The notes below the pieces were generated by a model that saw only the letters and a list, made by a program, of their open reading frames with translations, did no database searches and was not told where the DNA came from. Shown here piece by piece: positions 1-7,900 of a DNA stretch of 40,156 nt. The translations under genes and the position numbers were made by a program. Source of the stretch: an uncultured beta proteobacterium (GTDB lineage Bacteria > Pseudomonadota > Gammaproteobacteria > Burkholderiales > Burkholderiaceae_C); the NCBI GenBank assembly GCA_903838565.1, contig CAILZB010000066.1, positions 1 to 40,156 on the forward strand. The letters run 5' to 3'. Position 1 is the stretch's first letter. The number at the start of each line of letters is the position of its first letter.

Positions 1-1805
1 GCGGCTCTGGCCTGTTCCTGCAGCCGCAACACGCGGCGCTGCACCTTGCCGGTGGTGGTCATCGGCAGCGCGTCGATGAATTCGATTTCCTTCGGGTATT
101 CGTAAGGTGCCAGCCGGCCTTTCACGTGCGCCTGCAACTGCACCACCATCTCGGCATCCCACTGCGGCCTGGCGCTGCCCAGGGTCGCGCGCGTTTTCGC
201 AAATTCGGGTGACAACACCACGTAGGCCTTGACCAGAGCGCCGCGCTCCCGGTCCGGTTTGGGTACCACGGCGGCATTCGCCACCGCCGCGTGCTTGACC
301 AGGCAGTTCTCGATTTCGCCGGGGCCGATGCGGTAGCCCGCGGCCTTGAACATGTCGTCGGAGCGCCCCTGGTACCAGAGGTAGCCGTCGGCGTCGCGCG
401 TGGCCATATCGCCGGTTCGGCACCATTCGAGCGTGAACTTGGCCGCAGTCGCGTCCGGGTTCTTCCAGTAACCCAGAAAGAAGATCGGGTCCGCGTCGCC
501 GTGGATGTCGAGGCGGTTCAGCGCCACGTCACCGGCCACACCGACCGGGCACTCCAGGCCGTCGTCGTCGATCACCGCCACACGGTGCCCGGGATAGGGC
601 CGACCCATGCTGCCGCCCCTTGCAGGCCACATGAGCGAGCAATTGCCCACGATGTAGTTGATCTCGGTCTGGCCGAACATCTCGTTCACGGTCACGCCCA
701 GTTGCTGCTGGCAGTAGGAAAACACCGCGTCGCCCACGGCTTCACCGGCGCTCATGATGGCCTGCAGCTTGAGCTTGAACATCTGACCGGGATGGGGGTA
801 GGCCTTCATCATGGCCTTGAGTGCCGTCGGGAACAGGAAGGTGTGCGTGACGCGGTGTGTCTGCAGGATGTCAAACGCCGCGTCGGCGCTGAAGCGCCCC
901 GGGTAGGCGACGATCTCCTGGCCAAAGTAGAGCGTGGGAAGGAGCGCATCCATCAGGCCGCCGGTCCAGGTCCAGTCTGCCGGTGACCAAAAGACGCTTC
1001 GCGCTTTTGGCTGCGGCAGACCGGACCTTGTCCGCAACATGTCCGCCCCCACCCCGGCCCTCCCCCGCGCGGGGGAGGGTGGACTCTGGCTCATCCCCGG
1101 CTCGAAGCCGAACCAGTTCTGACTGCAGACAAAGCCGCTCAGGTTGCCGAGCAGCGCCCGATGGGGAATCAGCGCGCCCTTGGGGTCGCCGGTGGTGCCA
1201 CTGGTGTAGATCAGCAGCGCGGCTTCTTTGGCGTCGGTGTCCACCGCAACGAAGGCGTCCGGCTGAGCGGCCAACAGGGCAGCGTAATCCAGGCAATCTG
1301 CTGCGCCGCCGGCGTCGATGGCGATCAACCGGCGCAGCAGTGCAAATTCGCTGCGTGCCGCGCTCAGTGAGCCCAGGCTGGCGGCGTCGCACAGCGCCAG
1401 CCTGGCCTCGCTGTCGCGCAACCGAAAGGCCAGCGCATCCGGGCCAAACAGCGTGGACAGCGGCATCGCCACCGCGCCCATCTGCAGCACCGCCATGTAG
1501 GCCACGGCAGCCTCGAAGCGCTGCGGCAGCACGATCGCCACGCGGTCGCCGCGCTGCACGCCCAGTTGCACCAGCGCGTTGGACAAGCGATTGGCCTGCT
1601 GTTGCAGATCGGCGTAGCTGTAGTGCCTGCCAGGCTCTGATCCCTGGTGCAACCGAATCGCGATGCGCCGCGCCGCGTCCGGGCCATCGGCCCAGCGCCC
1701 ACAGCATTCACGGGCAATATTGAATTTTTCTGGAACCTGCCATCTGAACTGCGCGTGCAATTCGGCGTAGTGATCAGGCGCGACGGAATCCGTGCTTGGC
1801 GTCAT
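1..1805 (-). CDS. AMP-dependent acyl-CoA ligase (MACS-like), C-terminus cut by window edge
   Basis: ATP-dependent activation of a carboxylic acid to its CoA thioester; the substrate cannot be read from sequence. One frame stays open from ATG 1805 to the window edge (about 601 codons). It contains the phosphate-binding loop YTSGTTGDPKG (residues 200-210), SPADWTWTGG (274-283), the MFGQTE motif and, close to the edge, TTGKVQRR with the likely catalytic lysine K587, so only a few residues are missing. Residues about 239-270 are foreign: they are encoded by a GC-rich repeat of about 96 nt that leaves the frame open. The gene lies 15 bp downstream of the small exported-protein gene on the same strand, so the two may be co-transcribed. 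The ATG has no strong Shine-Dalgarno. Family is certain; activity is doubtful because of the insert between the ATP loop and the A5 region. Confidence 0.85.
   Translation of the reverse strand, partial: MTPSTDSVAPDHYAELHAQFRWQVPEKFNIARECCGRWADGPDAARRIAIRLHQGSEPGRHYSYADLQQQANRLSNALVQLGVQRGDRVAIVLPQRFEAAVAYMAVLQMGAVAMPLSTLFGPDALAFRLRDSEARLALCDAASLGSLSAARSEFALLRRLIAIDAGGAADCLDYAALLAAQPDAFVAVDTDAKEAALLIYTSGTTGDPKGALIPHRALLGNLSGFVCSQNWFGFEPGMSQSPPSPARGRAGVGADMLRTRSGLPQPKARSVFWSPADWTWTGGLMDALLPTLYFGQEIVAYPGRFSADAAFDILQTHRVTHTFLFPTALKAMMKAYPHPGQMFKLKLQAIMSAGEAVGDAVFSYCQQQLGVTVNEMFGQTEINYIVGNCSLMWPARGGSMGRPYPGHRVAVIDDDGLECPVGVAGDVALNRLDIHGDADPIFFLGYWKNPDATAAKFTLEWCRTGDMATRDADGYLWYQGRSDDMFKAAGYRIGPGEIENCLVKHAAVANAAVVPKPDRERGALVKAYVVLSPEFAKTRATLGSARPQWDAEMVVQLQAHVKGRLAPYEYPKEIEFIDALPMTTTGKVQRRVLRLQEQARA
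996..1091. repeat. REP/MITE-like GC-rich repeat inserted in frame in the acyl-CoA ligase gene
   Basis: The segment has two strong dyads. One is CCAAAAG...CTTTTGG (988-1011, overlapping the left edge); the other is a perfect CCCTCCCC/GGGGAGGG hairpin around 1059-1080. The encoded peptide is Pro/Arg/Gly-rich and unlike the ligase family, in which the surrounding residues are normally contiguous. The dispersed-repeat identity is inferred from its look and from memory of similar GC-rich hairpins in Burkholderiales. Edges are approximate to about 10 bp. Confidence 0.6.
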
Positions 1806-1820
1806 CCGCAGGACGATCCG

Positions 1821-2282
1821 TCAATGGCTGAACGACAGCGACAGCCCCGCACCCCAGCGCGGCGCGGTGTCGGACAAGCCGTGGCCCAGGTTCGTGCTCA
1901 GGCGCAGGCCGGATGTGAACTGGTAGCCATAGGACAGGCCCAGGCTGCGCGACGCGGGCGCATCGGGCAGCAGGTTGGTTTCAAGGCGGTAATTCAAACC
2001 CAGGCTGCTGGCGGGCGAAAAATTCCAGGATGCGCCCACGCCCGACAGCGGCAAGCTGGTGCTGGTCAGAACTTGCGGGATCACCAGATTGAAGCTCCAG
2101 CTCCTGGAGTCGATGCGCAGTCCGACGTTCTGGGTCTGCTGACCCACATCCACCCCCAGCCCCAGCTTGACACCCGTGGGCTCAGCCGTGATCTGCAAGC
2201 CGCGGGGCGCTGCCACGTCCGTCGATTGCGCCACGGCAGCGGCGCAGACCAGGGTCAGAAGAAACGCCAGCAGCTTGTTCAT
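1821..2282 (-). CDS. Small exported, probably outer-membrane protein of unknown function
   Basis: Encodes 153 residues beginning MNKLLAFLLTLVCAAAVAQS, a clear Sec signal peptide with a likely cleavage after AVA. The rest has short alternating hydrophobic/polar stretches (for example LGLSYGYQFTSGLRLS and GAGLSLSFSH at the C-terminus), which suggests beta strands and an outer-membrane or beta-barrel fold. I do not recognise a named family. A longer in-frame start at 2462 would bury the signal peptide, so ATG 2282 is preferred. It is followed after 15 bp by the acyl-CoA ligase on the same strand and is divergent from the hydrolase. Confidence 0.7.
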   Translation of the reverse strand: MNKLLAFLLTLVCAAAVAQSTDVAAPRGLQITAEPTGVKLGLGVDVGQQTQNVGLRIDSRSWSFNLVIPQVLTSTSLPLSGVGASWNFSPASSLGLNYRLETNLLPDAPASRSLGLSYGYQFTSGLRLSTNLGHGLSDTAPRWGAGLSLSFSH

Positions 2283-2442
2283 GGAGTGCTCACTTTCACG
2301 AATTGGGGTGAAGCGAAATTTCATTTTGCCCAAAAGAAGGTGATCGGGCAAGGCGAATAAGCTCCCAAAAAAGAGCCCAAGGGCGACTTTCAACGGGAAT
2401 TCAACCGTCCTGCAGGCGACCGAAAAAGGCGCTTCGCCCCCG

Positions 2443-2448
2443 TATGAT
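2443..2448 (+). promoter_or_regulatory. Candidate -10 box (TATGAT) abutting the hydrolase start codon
   Basis: TATGAT ends 6 nt before ATG 2455, so transcription would start at or next to the start codon and give a leaderless mRNA. No Shine-Dalgarno is seen before the ATG, and the -35 region is weak. Inference only. Confidence 0.35.
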
Positions 2449-2454
2449 GGGCTC

Positions 2455-3393
2455 ATGTACACCTGTCAAAGAGTCGCTCGCAGCCAGACCGTTTCCATAC
2501 GTAACGTGCGTTACCACGTCCTCGTTTGGGACCACGCGCCCCAAGTTGACGCCCTGCCACCGCTGGTCCTGTTGCACGGCTGGATGGACGTGGCCGCCTC
2601 TTACCAGTTCATGGTGGACGCGTTCAGCGAAGACTTTCTGCGGGGCCGCACCCTGATTGCACCCGACTGGCGCGGCTTTGGCCTGACGCCCTCGGGCGGC
2701 GCAGACCATTACTGGTTTCCCGACTACCTGGCCGATCTGGATTTCCTGCTGGACCATTTTGCGGGCCAGCGGCCAGTGGATCTGGTGGGGCACAGCATGG
2801 GCGGCAACGTCGCGATGCTGTACGCCGGCGTGCGCCCCGAGCGCGTTCGCCGCCTGGTGAACCTGGAAGGCTTCGGCATGCCCGAGACACAGCCCGAGCA
2901 GGCACCGCTGCGCTACGCCAAGTGGATGGATGAACTCAAGGCCCTGCATCGGGGCGAGCTCGCCCTCAAGCCTTACGCCTCGCTCGAGGGTGTGGCCAGG
3001 CGCCTGATGAAGACCAATGCGCGCCTGAGTCCGGACAAGGCGCACTGGCTGGCGCAATACTGGTCCGCCGCTACCGTGCAGGCCGACGGCTCGACCCAAT
3101 GGCGCATCCTGGGCGACGCCGCGCACAAGATCGTCAACGCCCAGCTGTACCGTTGGGAAGAAGTCCGGGCCGCCTGGCAGCGCATCAGCGCGCCGCTGCT
3201 GGCCATCGAGGCGCGCAACGACAGCATGCAACAGTGGTACCAGGGCAGGTACACGCTGGAGCAGTACCACGAACGGCTGCAGGCGGTGGCGCAGTGCCAG
3301 GTCGCCGTGATCGAGGACGCGGGCCACATGCTGCACCACGACCAGCCGCAGCAACTGGCAGGGCTGCTTGAAGCGTTTCTGGCCGGCGACTGA
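2455..3393 (+). CDS. Alpha/beta-fold hydrolase
   Basis: Cytoplasmic hydrolase of 312 residues; substrate unknown. The oxyanion region is LLHGWMDVAASY, and the nucleophile elbow GHSMGG has Ser114. The C-terminal histidine is in AGHMLHHD (H291), and the acid is probably in the ARNDS segment after the strand LLAIEA. The length is normal for the family. There is no signal peptide. It is transcribed divergently from the exported-protein gene and separated by about 140 bp from the SPFH operon, which has its own promoter. The family also includes haloperoxidase-like and epoxide-hydrolase-like members, so no reaction is assigned. Confidence 0.9.
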   Translation: MYTCQRVARSQTVSIRNVRYHVLVWDHAPQVDALPPLVLLHGWMDVAASYQFMVDAFSEDFLRGRTLIAPDWRGFGLTPSGGADHYWFPDYLADLDFLLDHFAGQRPVDLVGHSMGGNVAMLYAGVRPERVRRLVNLEGFGMPETQPEQAPLRYAKWMDELKALHRGELALKPYASLEGVARRLMKTNARLSPDKAHWLAQYWSAATVQADGSTQWRILGDAAHKIVNAQLYRWEEVRAAWQRISAPLLAIEARNDSMQQWYQGRYTLEQYHERLQAVAQCQVAVIEDAGHMLHHDQPQQLAGLLEAFLAGD

Positions 3394-3419
3394 CTGCGTT
3401 CCACGGTCGAAAAGAATTC

Positions 3420-3448
3420 TTGACAGGCCTTTATTTCAATACTAAAGT
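3420..3448 (+). promoter_or_regulatory. Sigma70-type promoter of the SPFH/RHH operon
   Basis: A perfect -35 TTGACA (3420-3425), a 17-nt spacer and -10 TAAAGT (3443-3448; four of six consensus positions). The -10 is embedded in a perfect palindrome, so a bound repressor would block RNA polymerase. The predicted start near 3455 gives a leader of about 80 nt to ATG 3535. Confidence 0.7.
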
Positions 3449-3459
3449 GATATCACTTT
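3444..3459. promoter_or_regulatory. Perfect 16-bp palindromic operator over the -10 box
   Basis: AAAGTGATATCACTTT is identical to its reverse complement and covers most of the -10 element. This is the classic geometry of an autoregulated operon. Candidates for binding are the ribbon-helix-helix protein encoded at the end of the same operon, or an unlinked GntR-type regulator. Confidence 0.65.
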
Positions 3460-3534
3460 GAAATCGCACCAGAGGGGTTCGATGGGGTCACCGGTTCAGC
3501 GTTTCGCACGTGTGAGCCCTTTGGAGGAATTGAT

Positions 3535-4425
3535 ATGGACAAGCTCATCGCGCAGGAACGTTCCGTGCACTCGTACAGCGGCCTGGTCAGCGCCGTGTTC
3601 GGGCTGGCCCTGGTGCTGGGGTCCGTGGCCGTGGTCTACTGGAGCCAAAGCGTGGCCGGCGGCATCACGGCGCTGGCCATGGATCTGGGCGCCTCGTGGG
3701 TCTTTGGGGGCCTGTACATGCTGCAGCCGAACCAGGCCGCGCTGCTGATGCTGTTCGGCAGCTACCGCGGCACGGACCGCAGCGAAGGCCTGCGCTGGTC
3801 GAATCCGTTCTACGTGAAGAAGAAGATGTCGCTGCGCGCGCACAACTTCAACAGCGAGAAGCTCAAGGTGAACGACCTGCGTGGCAATCCGATCGAGATC
3901 GCCGCCGCCATCGTCTGGCGCGTGCAGGACACGGCGCGCGCCAGCTTCGACGTGGAGGACTTCGAGCGCTATGTGCTGACCCAGTCCGAAGCCGCCGTGC
4001 GCCATCTGGCATCAAGCTTCGCCTACGACAACCTGCATGAATCGGACCACTCCGGCAAGATCGAAACCACCTTGCGCTCCGGGGCCGAAGTGGTGGGCGC
4101 CGCGCTGCGCGCCGAATTGCAGGCGCGCTTCGCTCTGGCCGGCATCCATGTCATCGACGCCAAACTGACCCACCTGGCCTACGCCCCCGAGATTGCCGGC
4201 ACCATGCTGCGCCGGCAACAGGCCGAGGCCGTGGTTGCGGCGCGTTCCAAGATTGTCGAAGGCGCCGTGGGCATGGTGGAACTGGCGCTCAACGGCCTGT
4301 CCGAACGCGGATTGGTGAATCTGGACGATGAGCGCAAGGCCGCCATGGTGAGCAACCTGCTGGTCGTGCTGTGCTCCGACCATGACGCCACGCCCGTGGT
4401 CAATACCGGCACGCTGTACAACTGA
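3535..4425 (+). CDS. SPFH/band 7 (stomatin-like) membrane protein
   Basis: 296 residues. An N-terminal pair of hydrophobic segments (about residues 18-38 and 44-62) anchors the protein. It is followed by the SPFH domain, from YMLQPNQAALLMLFG to the Ala/Arg/Glu-rich helix around MLRRQQAEAVVAARSKIVEGAVGMVE. SPFH proteins scaffold membrane microdomains; the client here is unknown. The start is fixed by GGAGGA 8 nt before ATG 3535. The small RHH gene follows after 36 bp with no obvious terminator, so the two are likely one operon driven from the TTGACA promoter. Confidence 0.88.
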   Translation: MDKLIAQERSVHSYSGLVSAVFGLALVLGSVAVVYWSQSVAGGITALAMDLGASWVFGGLYMLQPNQAALLMLFGSYRGTDRSEGLRWSNPFYVKKKMSLRAHNFNSEKLKVNDLRGNPIEIAAAIVWRVQDTARASFDVEDFERYVLTQSEAAVRHLASSFAYDNLHESDHSGKIETTLRSGAEVVGAALRAELQARFALAGIHVIDAKLTHLAYAPEIAGTMLRRQQAEAVVAARSKIVEGAVGMVELALNGLSERGLVNLDDERKAAMVSNLLVVLCSDHDATPVVNTGTLYN

Positions 4426-4461
4426 GCGCCACCAAGCCGATCAAGGGATACCTGCAACACC

Positions 4462-4641
4462 ATGGCCAGTCCGGACAAAAAGTCATTTGCACTGCGCATC
4501 GATCCCGAACTATGGCAGCAGATCGAGCGTCTGGCCGCGGCCGAACTGCGCAGCGTGAATGCGCAAGTCGAGTACCTGCTGCGCGAAGCGGTGCGCCAGC
4601 GCGTGCGACCTGGCGCCAAGGTGACCCCACCGCGGCGCTGA
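4462..4641 (+). CDS. Arc-type ribbon-helix-helix DNA-binding protein
   Basis: 59 residues. The N-terminal strand [11 protein letters not shown] is followed by two helices ([13 protein letters not shown] and [17 protein letters not shown]), the Arc/MetJ-type layout, with an Arg/Pro-rich tail. Such proteins bind DNA as dimers through the N-terminal strand, usually at short palindromes. It is the last gene of the SPFH operon and is the natural candidate for binding the palindrome at 3444-3459. It could also be the antitoxin-like half of a pair, but no toxin-like gene is present, and the SPFH protein is not a known toxin. Confidence 0.85.
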   Translation: MASPDKKSFALRIDPELWQQIERLAAAELRSVNAQVEYLLREAVRQRVRPGAKVTPPRR

Positions 4642-4987
4642 GCACTCACCCGCGCGCCAGCTGCGGCTGAAGGCCAAGAGCGACCAAAACGATGGACGCC
4701 GCATAGCCTATTTCGCTTCGACCCACAATGACCGAGCTGGGAAAACCAAAAAAAATATAGTCGCGAAAATCAGGGTTTTTCAGCAGCCCTGCCCCGCATT
4801 GCGCACGTATCATCAAGTTGATCCGCAGCGCCGGCGCACCTCCCCAGAACCAGCAAGGGCCACCCATTTTGACGCTCGCAGCAAGCATGACTCCGGTCGT
4901 CGATGAAGATGGCCGTGAGTTTCAACGAGATTGGCCGGGCCTTGGCCCGGTGCCGCTCTGCTGCGCCCCTTGGCGTCTGGAGCTTGC
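4642..4987 (+). other. Intergenic region upstream of the phosphorelay operon
   Basis: No gene is seen in about 345 bp. It is partly AT-rich, with an A-tract running into TATAGT at about 4750-4763 that could be part of a promoter. It also has a GC-rich hairpin, CCGGGC-CTTG-GCCCGG, at 4935-4950 that would lie in the mRNA leader about 40 nt before the kinase start. No other clear signal. Confidence 0.5.
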
Positions 4988-7900
4988 ATGAAGCCATCGG
5001 CTAAGGGCTTGTGGCCGGTCGATTTTTCCAAGCTTCTGGGCGTAGCCGTCGGCTACGGCCTGACGCGCTGGATCGTCATCCTGTACTTTTCGCCCAAGGG
5101 GCAGGCCAGCATCTTCTTTCTCGCCAGCGGCGTGGCGCTGGCGGCGGTGCTGATCGGCGGCCGGCGCTACGCCTGGGCGGTTTTGGCGGGTGCGCTCGCG
5201 GCCGACGCGCTGCGCGGCAGTGCGGCCTGGATCACGCTGGGCATCGCCAGCGCTTCGACCCTCGCTGCGTTGACCGGGGCCTGGCTGGTGCGCCGCAAAC
5301 ACGGATTTGACGCACAGCACGTCAACCTGGGCGAACTGGTGCGGGTGCTGGGCCTGGGCGGCTTTGGCGGCTCGGTCGTCAGCGCGGTCATCGGCTCGAT
5401 CGCCTTGTTGCTGGCCGGAATCGTCGGCAGCGCCGGCTATTTCTCCAGCGTGCTCGATTGGTGGATGGGCGACAGCCTGGGTGTGGTGCTGATGACACCA
5501 CTGATCCTCGCCTGGTGGCCTGGCGCCACACAACCCCGCCTGCGGCCGAGCAACCGATGGCTGCTCGAAGCCGCGGCCATCCTGGGGCTGACCCTGCTCG
5601 CCGGTGGCATCGTCTTCCTGGAATGGTTTCACTCCAGCCTGCCCGCATCCTTACACCTGTCACTGGACGCGGTGGGCAACGGATACTGGATGTTCTTTTT
5701 CGTCGCCTGGGCGGCGCTGCGCCTGGGCCTGCGGGGAACGACGCTGGCGCTGCTGCTGGTGGCGGCTCTGGGTATTACCGGCGTGCACCAGAACCTGGGC
5801 TTTTTTGCCCGGGAAGCGCAGCCACTGCAACTCACGAACTACTGGTTCTTCAGCCTGGCCCTGTCGCTCGTGAGCCTGACGCTGGCCGCGCAAATCGAAG
5901 CAGGGAGAAGGCTCACGAAAACGCTGCGCCAGAGCGAAGCCAGCTTGAGCCAGGAACTGAAGAATGTGATGGACGCGCTGGACCGCAGCGCCCTGGTGTC
6001 TACCGTGGACATGAACCGGCGTTTCATCTCGGTGAACGACAACTATTGCGACGCCAGCGGCTACTCGCGCGCCGAGTTGCTCGGGCAGGAGGTTCACTTG
6101 CTGAAGTCGGGAGTGCACGCCGACAGTTTCTATGCCGAGGTCTACCAGACCATGGCCGAGGGCCGCGTCTGGCGCGGCGAGGTCTGCAACCGCGCCATGG
6201 ACGGGCGGCTGTACTGGCTGCAGTCGACGATCTCGCCGTTTTTCGGACTCGACGGCAAAGCCGAAATGTATGTGGCGATTGGCTCCGACATCACGGCGCG
6301 CAAACTGGCCGAGCAGGCGCAGCGCGAGTCCGTGGAATTCATCCAGAAGATCGCAGAACAGGTGCCCGGTTGCATCTATCAGTTCAGGCGCTACCCGGAT
6401 GGCCGCACCTGCATGCCCTACGCCAGCGAAGGGCTGCGCGAACTGCACGGCCTGAGTCCGCACGAGGTCCGTGAAAGTTCCGAGCAGCTGCTGCAATCGA
6501 TTCATGTCGAGGATCGCGGACTGGTGATCCGGGCCGTGCAGTTGTCGGCGCAGCAGCTCTCGCCGCTTCACTTCGAGTACCGGGTTCCCGACGAGCGCGG
6601 TGGCGTGCGCTGGATCGCGGGTCATGCGATGCCGCAGCGCAACGACGATGGGGCGGTGCTGTGGCATGGTTCCATCACCGACATCACGCAACGCAAGCAA
6701 AGCGACATCGAACTCCAGAGCCACCGCCTGCACCTGGAAGAACTGGTGCAGCAAAAGACCGCCGATGTGCAGCGCAACATGGTGCTGGCACAGCGCGCAC
6801 TGAACGAGCTTGAACAGCAAAAGTTCGTGCTCGATCAGCATGCGATCGTGACCGTGGCCGAAGTGGACGGCAGCATCAGCTACGGCAACGACCGTTTCGT
6901 GGAGATCAGCGGCTATACGCACGCCGAATTCATGGGACGCGACCACCGCCTGTTGAAATCCGGCCATCACCCGCAGGAATTCTTCACGGCGATGTACGCC
7001 ACGATCAACGCCGGCGGCGTGTGGCACGCCGAGGTCTGCAACCGCGCCAAGGACGGCCACCTCTATTGGGTCGACACCACCATCGCCGCCTTCATGGGCA
7101 GCGACGGCAAACCGCGCCAATACATCGGCGTTCGCACCGACATCACCGAGCGCAAGCGCGCCGAAGAAAAATCCCTCGCGGCCGTTCGCGCCAAGTCGGA
7201 ATTCCTGGCCAACATGAGCCACGAAGTCCGCACTCCGATGAACGGTGTGGTGGGCATGATCGACATCCTGCGCGAGAGCGAGTTGCTGCCGGAGCAGCAG
7301 CGCATGCTCGACACCATCCACCGCTCCTCGCTGTCGTTGCTGGGGATCCTGAACGACATCCTGGACTTCTCCAAGATCGAGGCAGGCAAGCTCGAAATCG
7401 AGGCCATTGCAACCTCCGTGCGCGAGGTGGTCGAAGGTGTGGCGCAACTCGTCGTGACGCCGGGCAGCGCCTCCGATATCGACCTGGCCATCTTTGTCGC
7501 CCCTGAGCTGCCGCGCTGGATGCTGCTGGACCCCACGCGCTTGCGCCAGATTCTGCTCAACCTGCTGGGCAACGCCATGAAGTTCATCACGGCGCGACCG
7601 GGTCGGGTGAAGTTGCACGTCGAACCTTGCACGCTGGCACAGGGTGGGCCGGGCGTGCGCTTTCGCGTCAGCGACAACGGCATCGGCATGAGCCCGCAGC
7701 AGCTGGAGCGGCTGTTTCAGCCCTTTACCCAGGGCGACGAGAGCACGGCCCGACGTTTCGGCGGCACCGGTCTGGGATTGTCGATCACGCAGCGACTGGT
7801 GGAGCTCTCCGGTGGCCAGATCCAGGCGCGCAGCGCGGTCGGCGTGGGCTCCGAGTTCACGGTCGAGCTGCCGCGACTGGCATGCCCGCCGGGTCGCCCA

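Noticed and set aside
871..1707. Minus-strand frame of 278 codons in the ligase region, and plus-strand frames at 291-986 and 983-1723
   Set aside because: All are out of frame with the real ligase, which reads unbroken from 1805 to the window edge with recognisable motifs.
2401..3354. Minus-strand frame of 317 codons opposite the hydrolase
   Set aside because: The plus strand has a complete hydrolase with catalytic motifs; the antisense frame has no family features.
3535..4641. Toxin-antitoxin reading of the SPFH/RHH pair
   Set aside because: The RHH protein resembles antitoxins, but its partner is a membrane SPFH protein with no known toxin activity. Simple autoregulation explains the layout better.
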